In this document: piece after piece, positions 10,586 to 21,832 of the stretch
Layout of the letters: the number at the start of each line of letters is the position of its first letter
Position numbering within the stretch: the first letter of the stretch is position 1
From: Conidiobolus incongruus B7586
Lineage: Eukaryota > Entomophthoromycota > Entomophthoromycetes > Entomophthorales > Conidiobolaceae
DNA length: 61,328 nucleotides
Assembly: GCA_000697335.1 (NCBI GenBank)
Contig: JNEM01016867.1
Span: 1-61,328 of the forward strand
Direction: 5' to 3'
The notes under the pieces: model-generated
Databases searched by the model: none
Told to the model about the DNA's origin: nothing
Seen by the model: only the letters and a program-made list of their open reading frames with translations
Translations under genes and position numbers: made by a program

Positions 10586-11740
10586 TTAAATCAAATTTAA
10601 TTTATTTAAGATATTTAAATTAAATTGATTATCTAATAAATTTTTTACACTTATATCGGTTTGATAATTTAATAATTTGTCTAATTCCGTTTTGCTTGAT
10701 TTTTTAATCCTTTTTACAACCGTTGTCGATTGTCGTGTTTCATAAGTGATCTCACTGGCGCTATCCATATCAATTTCACTTTCTATTTCATTCTCTTCAT
10801 CATATGTTGATTCGTCGTCACTCGATAACTCTTCTTTCTATATTTTTATTAGTATGAATGTTTCATTAAAATAATAGTTTTATAATTACTCTATGTGAAG
10901 TTTTTAATTCGTTGATCTGATTTAAAAATTTAATTTCGAATCTATTAAAATAAAATGAATTAATTCTATTAATAAGATAGTATTATCATATTTGAATACT
11001 CTTTCAAATTGGTGATTTTTTCTTCAGTTTGATTTAATTGATTATTTAATAAAATTTTAAATTGTTCTAACGCCTATTGATTATTAATAATCAATGAATA
11101 ATTCAATAGTGACTTAATCAAATTACCTGTATTGGTCTGAAATCGTTTAACAATTCTAACATATTTGATAAACATTCTTTAATTTCTAATCTACAACTTT
11201 CACTCTAAAACAAAAATAATTAATCATTTGTAAATTATATATTAATAGATTATTTACTTGTATTGGATTAATACTCAATATCTGTATTAATGTTAAATAA
11301 TTAAAAATTAAACTTTTATTTAATTTTTTCAAATTTTTTAACTTCTCTAAAATCAAAAAAAATGCCAAATTAGTAAAATCACAAAATAACTAGAGAAATA
11401 CTAATAAATCAAAATTGTTTACTTTACTTTGATATTCTTTAAAACTAGTAACTGATAATTTTTTTAATTCGTTAACCGAATTATTCTCTAACTTTAATAA
11501 AAATATTAATAAAATTGAAATAAATTGTGTTAAATTTATATTTACCGTTCTTTCACTACCAAACATTTTAAATTCGTTCACTTTAGGATATTGTGGAGGT
11601 AATAAATGTTCGATTTCGTCAATCGAATTATCACTAGATGTCGAATCTAACGCTTTTTCAATTAAATTCATATGATAATCAGTATATTCTTCAAAATAAA
11701 TAGGTGGTAATGGCCATGCTGAAGTATGTTGATTATTCAT
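10586..11740 (-). CDS. MED7: Mediator complex subunit 7
   Basis: Seven exons (11546-11740, 11428-11491, 11258-11346, 11127-11204, 11000-11073, 10890-10941, 10586-10837) join in frame to about 267 residues. Med7 is an essential subunit of the Mediator middle module, pairing with Med21 and Med31, and links activators to RNA polymerase II. The N-terminus has the family's proline/aromatic start, SAWPLPPIYFEEYTDYH, then LLPPQYP and FKMFGSERT. The helical part reads LKNLKKLNKSLIFNYLTLI, followed by ILSINPIQ. The family hallmark corresponding to NMHHLLNEYRPHQARE appears as NMLELLNDFRPIQALEQF across an exon junction. The acidic and lysine-rich tail is less conserved. Introns are 51-81 nt and very AT-rich; intron 2 has ACTAAT as a likely branch point. 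The donor of intron 5 (GTATTC) is weak, so that junction is the least sure. Confidence 0.9.
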
Positions 11741-12005
11741 TTTGTGTAACTAAACAGTATTATTATTATGCAATGGTATAATATGGATTATTTTAAATTT
11801 ATTATTTAAGTTTAAAGTTGAAGAAATTATTAGAAAATAAAAAGTGATTGTTGAAGAATGTAATGGAAAAGTATAATGAGAGAAATTATTGTGACAAGAT
11901 TGATTGATTATTTATTATAAATCAATGTCATTAAATCCCATAATTTTATTAAATAATATGAATTTGAGTAATATAGCTATTTGATTTAATTTGGAGAGTA
12001 AATAA

Positions 12006-12079
12006 GATCTCGTGGTGTAGTTGGTTATCACGTCTGTCTAACACACAGACGGTCCTCAGTTCGAATCTGAGCGAGATCA
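12006..12079 (+). tRNA. tRNA-Val(AAC), copy 3
   Basis: Identical over 74 nt to the copies at 7131 and 18620. It shares the 5' flank AAATAAG with copy 4, and TTTT follows closely downstream. Confidence 0.95.
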
Positions 12080-13081
12080 TCTTTTGTAATTTTTTCTAAT
12101 TCATTTTTTTTCCTTTTATAACTATACTATATTATTTTCATCTTCATTCTTTATATTCTCTAATTTATTTAATTTTTCGACTTATATAATTACAATTTTG
12201 AAATTATTATTTTTTTCAATTGATATAATTTATAAACAAAATTTTCAACTTTAGAAATACAAAATTTAGTCTTTTATATAATGATATTAATATAAACCCA
12301 TTTTATCTCTGAATTATTATTTCTAAAACAATAATGATATATCGCAACTTTTTGAAATTTAATAATGTTATGATTTTACTTTATCTTTCATTTTATTCCT
12401 AACATACTCTTTTATTCTATTTTGAATGAATAGTCTAATAAATTTTAATACTGAACAAAATCATATTTCACCATATGATTAATAGTATCTTGAAATATTT
12501 TAGTTAATATCATTTTTTTTAATTGCAGTTTATAATTAATAACTGATTAAACATGATTCAATACACCTAATATTAATTGCAATATTACATATAATGAAAT
12601 GTTTATATGTTATTGGCAACACTATTCATAATTTAGAATCTAAGTCATAAAAAAATTTAATATTGCATAAATATCATGAAATCACGAGCTTTTTATTTAC
12701 CAAATAATTTTTCATGTGATTTAAATAAAAATTCTCACCCAATTCAATATATAACAACCTCAACTGATAATAATAAAAATCTGTATGAATTTCCTAAAAG
12801 GCTTTGAATTTCATGCAATTTAAAAGTTGGAATGAATTGAAAGAATCAAGAATCAGGATCAATTAGACTTATTACTCTTTTATTAACATAACCCATTTTA
12901 TATTAGTTTATTAAAGTTCATATTAATATTATTGATTACATCAGTTATTGATTTAATTGAATCATTTTTAAAATCGTCATTAATTTCTTTCTCTTTTTTG
13001 TTAGCTGGATTTTAATTTTTAGATTTGCTTTGGGTTTTTAGTTGTTAATCTGATAGTCAATTTGTTTTTATAAATTCATAA
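12080..13081. other. AT-rich stretch, PEX16 upstream region
   Basis: About 1 kb with no coding-like frame or RNA gene. The last part is presumably the PEX16 promoter; no specific motif stands out. Confidence 0.65.
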
Positions 13082-14477
13082 ATGAATAAAATTAACGCTT
13101 GGTAAGTTTTTAATGATATTATATTAACTCAATATATTTATTAGATTTTTAAAAATTTTAATAAATATCAAATTCTTGTATTAACGAGTCACTAACATGA
13201 TATTGATAGGACGAGTGAAATAGACCATAATTTCAATAAGTTATTTTCAAAATATGAAAATTTCGTTTTATCAAATAGTTCCAACGTTAATAATATCGAA
13301 TCGGGTTTGAGAACTTTGACCTATATTTTACCTGGTAAATATTTATTATTGCTAGTAATTTTTAGAAAGTATATATGTTTTTAATATATGATTGGTTTGT
13401 AGGTCGTTTTCAAGATGCTGAATTCGCTTCTGAAGCTCGTAAATAACCCTTTATATTATTATTCATTGAATTATTTTACTTATTCTTTGTTTAGTGTTTT
13501 CTTTGCTTAACTTAATAAGTTTATATCATGATTCCATACTCGATAAAGCCAGTACCAAGCCACCTCATGACGGTTCCATAGCTAGTACATTTAATCGTTA
13601 TACACGTTATCTCGTACGTAGTTCCAAATTATTTAGGAATTTAGCATACACTCTAAGTGTTTTGGAAAATATCGAAGTTTTATTAGAAATGATGATTATT
13701 AAGAGAGTTGGTCAAAATAAGAAGTGGAAGTGGATTACCTTGATAGAACTTGTCAAGTATGTTTTTGTTATGCGTATTTTTAATCTGCTATGTTGACTGT
13801 TTTTTTATTTTAGATTGTTATTGAGATTAAGTTTGTTGAGTATTTCAAAAAATAAGACTTTAATCTGGCCCTGTCATCCTGAACGCCAGCGCCAGCCTGT
13901 CTACGAAGTTGATGATACCTCTGACCCCAGCCACTCATGGACTGGTGGTCGTGTCAGAGTTAACCATCCAACCATTTCCAGTATGAAGAACTCTGATCAA
14001 CGTTTAGACATTCAGGGTTTCCTTGTCTCTAAAGTTTTAAACCCCCACACCGCCAGACGTCCTCAGGATTTAGTCAGAAGTTTGAAAGGTATTGGCTTAC
14101 TTGCTGAGTACTTATTCTTATTGCGACCCATTTCCCACATTCTTCTCATTCGCAAATTTGGCGTCAAATCATGGAAGCCATGGCTAATTACTTTATTAAT
14201 GGACATCGCCAGTAGATTATTATCTAACAGCCACATACAGGCGACTGGAGGTTTCGACAAACTCACTATCCTCGAAAAGGAAGAGAGACGTCGTCGTCTT
14301 TGGTTATTTGGCTATTATCTCCTCAAGCATCCCTTCTATGATTTTTTCACCAAGTATCGTTTATTACAATTCATCGATTCTACGAGAGATCGAGCATTAT
14401 TGGGATTCTTTTCTAATATGCTCAGCGATTACTTACCACTTTGGGAGAATTATTTCTTTTACACTTCAGCTTCTTAA
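13082..14477 (+). CDS. PEX16: peroxisomal membrane protein PEX16
   Basis: Five exons (13082-13101, 13210-13334, 13403-13438, 13495-13756, 13814-14477) give 368 residues; human PEX16 has 336. PEX16 is an integral peroxisomal/ER membrane protein that recruits PEX3 and helps import peroxisomal membrane proteins. The N-terminus carries the family block YENFVLSNSSNVNNIESG, then LRTLTYILPGRFQDAEFASE, followed by SLYHDSILDK. Next come RFTRYL-like RYTRYL, the RVGQNKKWKWI segment and the basic-hydrophobic LLLRLSLLSI helix, and a C-terminal half with LLRPISHILLIRKFG and SWKPWLITLLMDIASRLL membrane-associated stretches. All four introns are GT-AG and 57-108 nt, and the first exon codes only six and two-thirds residues. 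Every junction keeps the frame. PEX16 is absent from budding yeast but present in animals, plants and many fungi. Confidence 0.95.
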
Positions 14478-15763
14478 AATTAAAATACAAGAATATATTT
14501 TTCATATGTCCATTCAAAATCTTAGATTAATACCCTCTTTGTTTTGTATATTTATTTAATATTATTTATATTAATTTGATGTATTTGACAATCAAATAAT
14601 CAAAAATGTATTTCATTACTATATATATATATATGATTTTAAGACACTTATTTATATTCTTTTAATTTATACTTATTCATTTTACTATTTTAAAATTTAA
14701 CCACTCTGTACACTAATTTTAGCATTTAATTAATGCAAGTAATTAAAAAGTTCTCATTAATATTATAATCTTACAATCATTCATCGTTATTAAATAATCT
14801 AATCATGCTTTTGTACTTTGAATATCATTTTCAAAATATATACTCATGATATTATAGTTTTGATAATTTATATATCTATTCAATTTTGGAGAGTATATTG
14901 AACTTTAATGTATTAGATTGCGGGGGAAATATTTCTAAATTTGAAATTGAATCACCTCTAAATAATTTTGAAAAATCTATTAATAATTGTTATCAATTGA
15001 AAATTAAAAGTAAATATTACTATATTAAAGATACTTAAAATTTATGATATCTTGATGACGACTATATATTCGCTATCTATTATCAGTTATGATAATTGAT
15101 GCATAGAAATGATATACTTTGATGATTTATCTTATCATTCAATTCCAAAATTGAAACTTTACCAAATATTTACTAGAATCATAAAAAGGTTGTAATTGAA
15201 TTGTAAATTATTTATAATAAACATTAAAGGAAGAGATAACTTGAATTATTACTTTCGGATACTATTCATAGCGCAGGTAAAGCTAAGAAGATCAATAATA
15301 GAATTTTTTTTGAATGGTAAATCAGTATGAACGACTGTTAAAACAGCTCCACTCTAAACTCAATCGGGTGATTGTTGGGGAAATTTAATAAAATTGAATT
15401 ACAATAATAGTTTGAGAGTGAATATCCACAAAGTGTAGTATTTTAACGATTTCATTAGTAAACATTTAATGACTTTATCAAGTATCGATTCTTAAACACA
15501 TGGAATAACTCTAATAAATTACAAAATTATTTTTATAATAGTAATCGAGTGTTAAAGTGAAAAAATTAGTTTAAATAGGGGAAATTCAATTTTTGAATAA
15601 TAACACTTTTCATTTAAATACGGTTAAATGAATTTTTGATACTTTGGTTTCTTAAATTCATTAAATTATTTTTTATCCTTCAACATAATATAAGATAATA
15701 TATTTATAATAATTTTCAACTAAAACTTAATTTAATCAATTGTTAAAATTAAAATAATTTATT
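14478..15763. other. intergenic stretch before the AVT3-like gene
   Basis: AT-rich with no convincing gene. A somewhat less AT-rich part at about 15240-15390 shows no usable frame and may be promoter or leader sequence. Confidence 0.6.
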
Positions 15764-17840
15764 ATGGATATTCCTAATTCCAAACGTGACAGTAATATCG
15801 ATAAATCTCAATACACTCCGAGATCCCGATCCGCTTCCCCCGTTCAACTCACTTTAGACTTGCCTCCAAATGCTAGGGAGAGGGTTTTTAGGGATGGAAA
15901 CTTTAGCCCTGCCATTTCTTACAATAGTCGCAATAGTTACTTAAGAAATAGTCCTCAAATCCCTGCACCCATTACCGACATGTTAAATGATGAAGGAAAT
16001 GTCGGTTCTTTACCCAACGCCCTTCCGGAAGACGAAGCTGCCAAAGTAGTCAAACTTCACCTTGTTACAAATGAGGATGCTAGTTCTTACATGTCCGATG
16101 TTGCTAGTGAAGATGATTATACTACATCGCATCATCTCCAAGGCGGTAGTATCACGAGAGATATTTATAAGTGGCAAGAAGATTACGAAAATCAAGTTAG
16201 AATTCGCCGTTCTCAATCGTTTCACGCCCTTTCCGACGCCGAAAATGGTGAAAACGTTTCGAGTTTATTAACACCGGGAGGTTTTCGAAGAAACTTTTTG
16301 GTTCAAAAAGCTATTCAGGAAGGTAGACAACCTCCTAATCTATTAACCAACAACTTTATCGATTTCTTGGCACTTTACGGTCATTTCGCTGGTGATTACT
16401 ATCCCAGTGACGATGAATACGATGAGGAAGAGGGCGATGAAGAGGAAGGTGACCGTGGTTTGGGTACTTCCACAATTGATGAAACTACCCCTCTCAATAG
16501 GACTACCGAAAGAGTGAAACCGCCTCCACCTACTCAAGGAACGGCGTCTCCAAGAAAGATTTTCTTCTTATTGATGAAGAGTTTCGTAGGTACTGGCGTA
16601 CTCTTCTTACCAAAATCTTTCTATAATGGTGGTATGCTGTTCAGTACAATTTGTCTTATTATAGTAGCTTATCTTTCTCTTTATTGTATGCTTTTACTTA
16701 TTGAGAGTCACAATATTGTTGGAGGCAGTTTTGGTGATATAGGTAAAAAATTATATGGTAGATACGCTAGATACTCTGTACTTGGTTCAATTGTTTTATC
16801 TCAGGTAATTATAATATTACTATTTTGAATTATTAACTCATTCTTTAACGCATTAGTTGGGCTTCTGTTGTGCTTACACCGTATTTGTGGGTAAAAATCT
16901 TAAAGAATTAATTGCTTCTGTAACCAATTGTAAATTTAACCCACCACTCGGATGGTTTATTTTTATCCAATTAGTTGTGTATATTCCTATGGCTATGGTT
17001 CGAAAAATTAAATATTTTTCATTAGCTGCACTTATTGCTGATGTATTCATTCTTGCTGGTTTGGGATACCTTTATTATTATGATATTAACAAACTTACTA
17101 CATTGGGTATGGCACATATTGAGTTATTCAATCCTCAGGATTTTGCTTTAATGATTGGTACTGCTATCTTTACATTTGAAGGAATTGGTTTAGTCTTGCC
17201 CATTGCAGAATCCATGAAAGAGCCCAAAAAATTCCCTAGGGTTCTTTCTTTCACTGTTTTCTTGTCTGTTGCTATTTTCCTTTCGGTTGCTGTTTTATGC
17301 TATGCCACTTTCGGTGACCAAGTCCAGACTGTCGTTCTTTTAAATCTCCCATCTGGAGAACCTCAAGTACAAATGGTCCAATTCCTCTATGCTTTAGCAA
17401 TTACCTTCTCAGTACCTCTTCAATTATTCCCTGCATTGAGAATTTTAGAAAGCGGTCTATTCCCTAGAAGATCAGGAAAGCAGCAACCAATGGTCAAATG
17501 GCAAAAGAATATTTTCCGCGCCGGCCTTGTTTTGTTCTTCGCCTCCATCGCCTTCTTTGGATCCAACAACTTGGATCGTATGGTGTCCCTCATTGGTGCG
17601 TTTGCCTGTGTTCCCCTTTGCTTCATTTACCCAGCCATTTTCCATTATAAAGCCATCACATCCGTCTCAGAATCTAGATTGAGAAGTGCACCAATTCCCG
17701 TGAGTTACGGTCGCCTCCAACAAATCAAGGACCTCATCCTCTTTTTCCTCGGTATCGTCATGATGTTTTACGTCACTTATGTTACCCTCCAAAACTGGGG
17801 TGGCAGTCCCGAGGAAATTCCCGGCATCTGCGACAATTAA
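15764..17840 (+). CDS. vacuolar amino-acid transporter, AVT3/AVT4 type
   Basis: Two exons (15764-16804 and 16857-17840, 52-nt intron, phase 0) encode 674 residues, close to yeast Avt3/Avt4. These AAAP-family carriers export neutral or basic amino acids from the vacuole lumen to the cytosol. The first 260 residues are cytosolic and polar. They hold the fungal AVT3-specific block FLVQKAIQEGRQPPNLLTNN, which runs on into FIDFLALYGHFAGDYY, then an acidic run at 215-229. The transporter core begins at residue 265 with KIFFLLMKSFVGTGVLFLPK and continues through about eleven membrane segments. SFGDIGKKLYG lies near 322 and TFEGIGLVLPIAESMK in exon 2; both are family signatures. The second exon starts directly in a membrane helix (LGFCCAYTVFVGKNLKELI). 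Start chosen as the first ATG in frame. Orthology to Avt3 or Avt4 cannot be separated by eye. Confidence 0.92.
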
Positions 17841-18619
17841 ATTTAATCCAACATTTCTTAACCTTAGATTACTGCTAATCTTTACCAATACATTCAACAC
17901 TCAGCCCAATTCAATTTTAATAAAATTTCAATATGTCTTTAGACTTTATATCTAGTTACTTTGTTGAAATATCACAAATTTTATTAGCATTTAATAGCAA
18001 ATATGGATAAGATATTTTATTATAATTCATTTCAATCAACTTAATTACAAATTATAAATTTAAGATACACTTTTGAAGTAAATTAAAATTTTATTTGTGT
18101 TAAAATTTGAAAAATTTTGAATTACTATAAAAAAATCACCAAATGATATTTAAAGTGGCAAAAATTTTCATGCGTTATATATTTAATGATATTAATAATA
18201 AATTAAAATGATTTAACCATTGAAATCAGAATATTTAAATATAAAAGTACAATGTTAAAAAAAATATTTGGTGCATATAATTGAGGTTAATTTTAATTAA
18301 ATTTATTGCCTATCATATAATTAATAAATTTGAATAGTTTTATTTAAAAAAGATATTCATATAAATTAAAATAATTACTTAATTAAAAAAGAAATAGGAA
18401 TTAAAAAAATTTAAAAGTGATAAAAAAACTTAATTTTAATTAAATTGGTAAATAATTTATGATTTGAAAATTGAAACTTAAGAGTTAATAGTAAAAAATT
18501 CTTTAAAAAATTATTTGTTAAGTATTAATAAAATAAATTTAAAATAAATAAAAATGTTTTTATAAGCAAATTTATTTTGATAGAATAATTTCTATTTTGG
18601 TAATAATTTTCTTAAATAA
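17841..18619. other. AT-rich stretch downstream of the AVT3-like gene
   Basis: Nothing recognisable apart from the 3' region of the transporter gene. Confidence 0.7.
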
Positions 18620-18693
18620 GATCTCGTGGTGTAGTTGGTTATCACGTCTGTCTAACACACAGACGGTCCTCAGTTCGAATCTGAGCGAGATCA
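18620..18693 (+). tRNA. tRNA-Val(AAC), copy 4
   Basis: Identical to the other four copies. Convergent with copy 5, whose 3' end lies 157 bp away. Confidence 0.95.
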
Positions 18694-18850
18694 TATTTAT
18701 CAATTTTTAAAATTTTATTCTTTGCATATTTGTTAAAAAAGATAATTGAATAATAAAAAGAATATACATAAAAAAGTTTATATAATACAATTATAATTGA
18801 TCTAGCTTATATAATAATATACACTATTAAAATCATAATTGATGAAAAAC

Positions 18851-18924
18851 TGATCTCGCTCAGATTCGAACTGAGGACCGTCTGTGTGTTAGACAGACGT
18901 GATAACCAACTACACCACGAGATC
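18851..18924 (-). tRNA. tRNA-Val(AAC), copy 5
   Basis: Identical to the other copies, on the minus strand. It shares the 5' flank GAAATTAA/GAAAATTAA with copy 2, and a T5 run (AGTTTTTC) follows its 3' end as terminator. Confidence 0.95.
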
Positions 18925-21832
18925 TTAATTTCTGGCCACTTAGCGAAATCTTTCTGATTAATAATTATCCCCATATCATCAATATTATATCACATCCTAT
19001 TAATATTTATTTTAAATATTGAAAATTTTCATAATTGTTAATGTTTTTCTATATCACACTCATTTTATATTTCTAATTTTTAATATTAATATATTCTAAT
19101 TATTTTATCTAATTTTTTCATTATTTAGCTTTCGAATATAACTAATACATTTTAAATTATTGATCTATTTTAATTTTTTATTATTAAATATTTGAACTTA
19201 TTTATAATTAAAACTTTGTGAGAAATAATCAATGTTAAAATTTATTTTAATTATATATATATATATATCATTTAAAGTTTTTTAAAATTTCTAATATTAT
19301 TTCAAGTGAATTAAAAGTTAATATTAATTTCTTAATTATGAAGATATTTGAAAAAAGTACATATTCATAAATGTTCATAATATCCTTTTATTTTTTATTT
19401 TTTTTTCAGAGTTTAAAATAATAAAACTTTAATTATTTTTAATTAATATTCACTTTCATTATTATTTAAATTTTAAATATTAATTAATTTATTTTTAATA
19501 TAATTAATAATTTTATTTCATTTATTATTTTAATTATTATATAATAAAATTTAAATAGCGATTCGATAATTATAATTAATCAATATATTATTTATTACTA
19601 AATGGATAATTAATTATATTTCAAACGTATCAAATATTATATAATATTCGTTAAATTGACCTAATAAATATTTGATCCACAATCTAAATATAGTAAAATT
19701 TTATTATTTTGTAAATTTAAATTGATTGATTAATAAATTAAATATAGTTTCGAATAGAATCTAATATCATCAAATGAAATAATAACTATCTTTTCTATTT
19801 CCAATATAATTAAAAATAATATACTCATTAATAAATATTTATTAATAATACTAGAGATCATTATTATAATTTAGAAATTATTGGATGATTACCAAATCAT
19901 ATATACTGCCTGGTATTTATTAACATACAACTAATATAGCTGAATAAGTTTATATACATTCACTTGCTTATTCTTTTTATTTAACAATCACTTACATTGA
20001 TAAACAAGCTTTGACTTAACACAATAATCATAAAATAATATATTGATGATCTAATAATGTGTTTCAAACAAATAATCATTAACTAAAACTATATAGTATG
20101 CATTAAGATATGTTATCTATATAACAATATGTAGTGTAATATTTATAATTTTCTTAATATAAATATTAATAATATATCTCAATTAAATTTAAAATCTAAG
20201 AATTTTTATAATATTTGTAATCTAATTTATGATTTAGTGTAATTAAACTTGATTATATATAATTTTGAGAGTATCATTAAATGATATTAATAAATATCGA
20301 ATTTAATAGAATGAGAATTAAATTTATCAATTTAAATATTTGTTAATTAAAATTAAAAATAATAATTTTAATATAATTATTATCAAAATTTTTTTAATAT
20401 TTATTAATTTTAATTAATTATATTCTATTTAATAATTATAAAATTCTTTGAATTTTATTTATAATATAATATAATATTACAAATTTTGAAATTAATTAGA
20501 ATGAATTAAGAATAATAAGTATATAATTTATAATATTTGATAAAAATTAGTTTATGAGTTATATATAATTTGATTTGAGAAAAAAATATTAATTATAATT
20601 AATTTATAAGATTTAATTGATAATTTTATTAATCATTTGTGTTGTTTAATAAAATACCATTAATAATGTTATCGTAGTGTGAATTTAAATTAATCATTAT
20701 AATATTATATTAACTAGATTACAAACCTTGGAAGTAAAAAGCGGAAAAATGTCTGATAAACCCGTTTTGATATTCAGGGACTGTATTAAATTAATTAATC
20801 AATATTCCACTGAATTACTGATTATTTATTACTATAATAATATCAAATATTTTTATTATATGATTTTGAATGTTGGAATTGTTTTATAGCTAAATGTTGA
20901 TTTCTTTAATATTATATACAGAGAAGTAAGTTATTACCTTTAATAGTATCGATAAACTCTTATATTTTTATATTAATTTCTATTTTAATTACAGTGTTTA
21001 ATCTGAATTTATTACAATTAAAAGTAATCAATAATTTATATAAAAAATATCAAAATAATACCAAAAATTATATAACCTTAAAGTTAAATATATATATATA
21101 TATATATAATATATTTAACATACTCTTTAAGTATATTAATACCAAATATAGATTGATTTACATAAAAGGAAATTAATATTAGATCAAATTATTAAAAATC
21201 AAAATTAATACAATTCGGAAATTTTTTTTTAATAATTATTAAGAAATCACAATAATTGGATATAAAATTTGAAAAAATTAATAGTTTAATTTTCATATAA
21301 TTAAATTTAAAGTGTATATGATAAATGAATTTAAGTTTATAACATATTAGATTAATGATTTAGTTTTTTATATAAATTTGTTGGGACTTATCATTAATTA
21401 ATCGTAATTTTTTATATGTAATAAAATTTATTATTGATTAATTATTATATATAAGTATATTTATTAAAAAACTAATATTATTTAAACATTATTTTCTTTA
21501 GTATAACATTAAATTAATTTTTATTTAAAAATTAATTTAATAAAATTGGTAATATTTCAAAATATAATATTTAATTAATAATTGACAAATTATAACAATT
21601 ATTTCAAAAAATTTTTTTTACTTATTCTTATTGATAATAATTAATAATTCTTTATTAGTTATTTTTTATTAGGTTAAAAATGTTTAATATTAAAAATAAT
21701 TTATTAATTAATTTTATTAAGTTTTTTTGTTTATAAATTTTTTTTAAAATAAAAAGAAATAATATTAATATAATCCATTAATTAATTAATTAATTTTGTT
21801 TAATGGTTTTTTTCTGCTCAGCTTAAAAACCA
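18925..21832. other. long AT-rich stretch
   Basis: About 2.9 kb, below 20% GC in places, with no clear gene. The one less AT-rich spot, around 20720-20830, is listed separately as a weak gene candidate. Confidence 0.6.
20749..20889 (+). other. weak candidate: start of a small unrecognised gene
   Basis: An ATG in good context (AAAAATG) opens a 46-codon frame beginning MSDKPVLIFRDCIKLINQYS. Its first 75 nt are clearly less AT-rich than the several kilobases around them, which in this genome usually marks coding sequence. A strong donor (GAA|GTAAGT near 20924) and an acceptor (TTACAG before 20994) lie downstream, but no splicing pattern I tried gave a continuous frame. I do not recognise the peptide. 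It could be a decayed or very short gene. Confidence 0.2.

Noticed and set aside
11186-11368. 60-codon minus-strand frame as a separate small gene
   Set aside because: It is Med7 exon 3 plus retained intron sequence.
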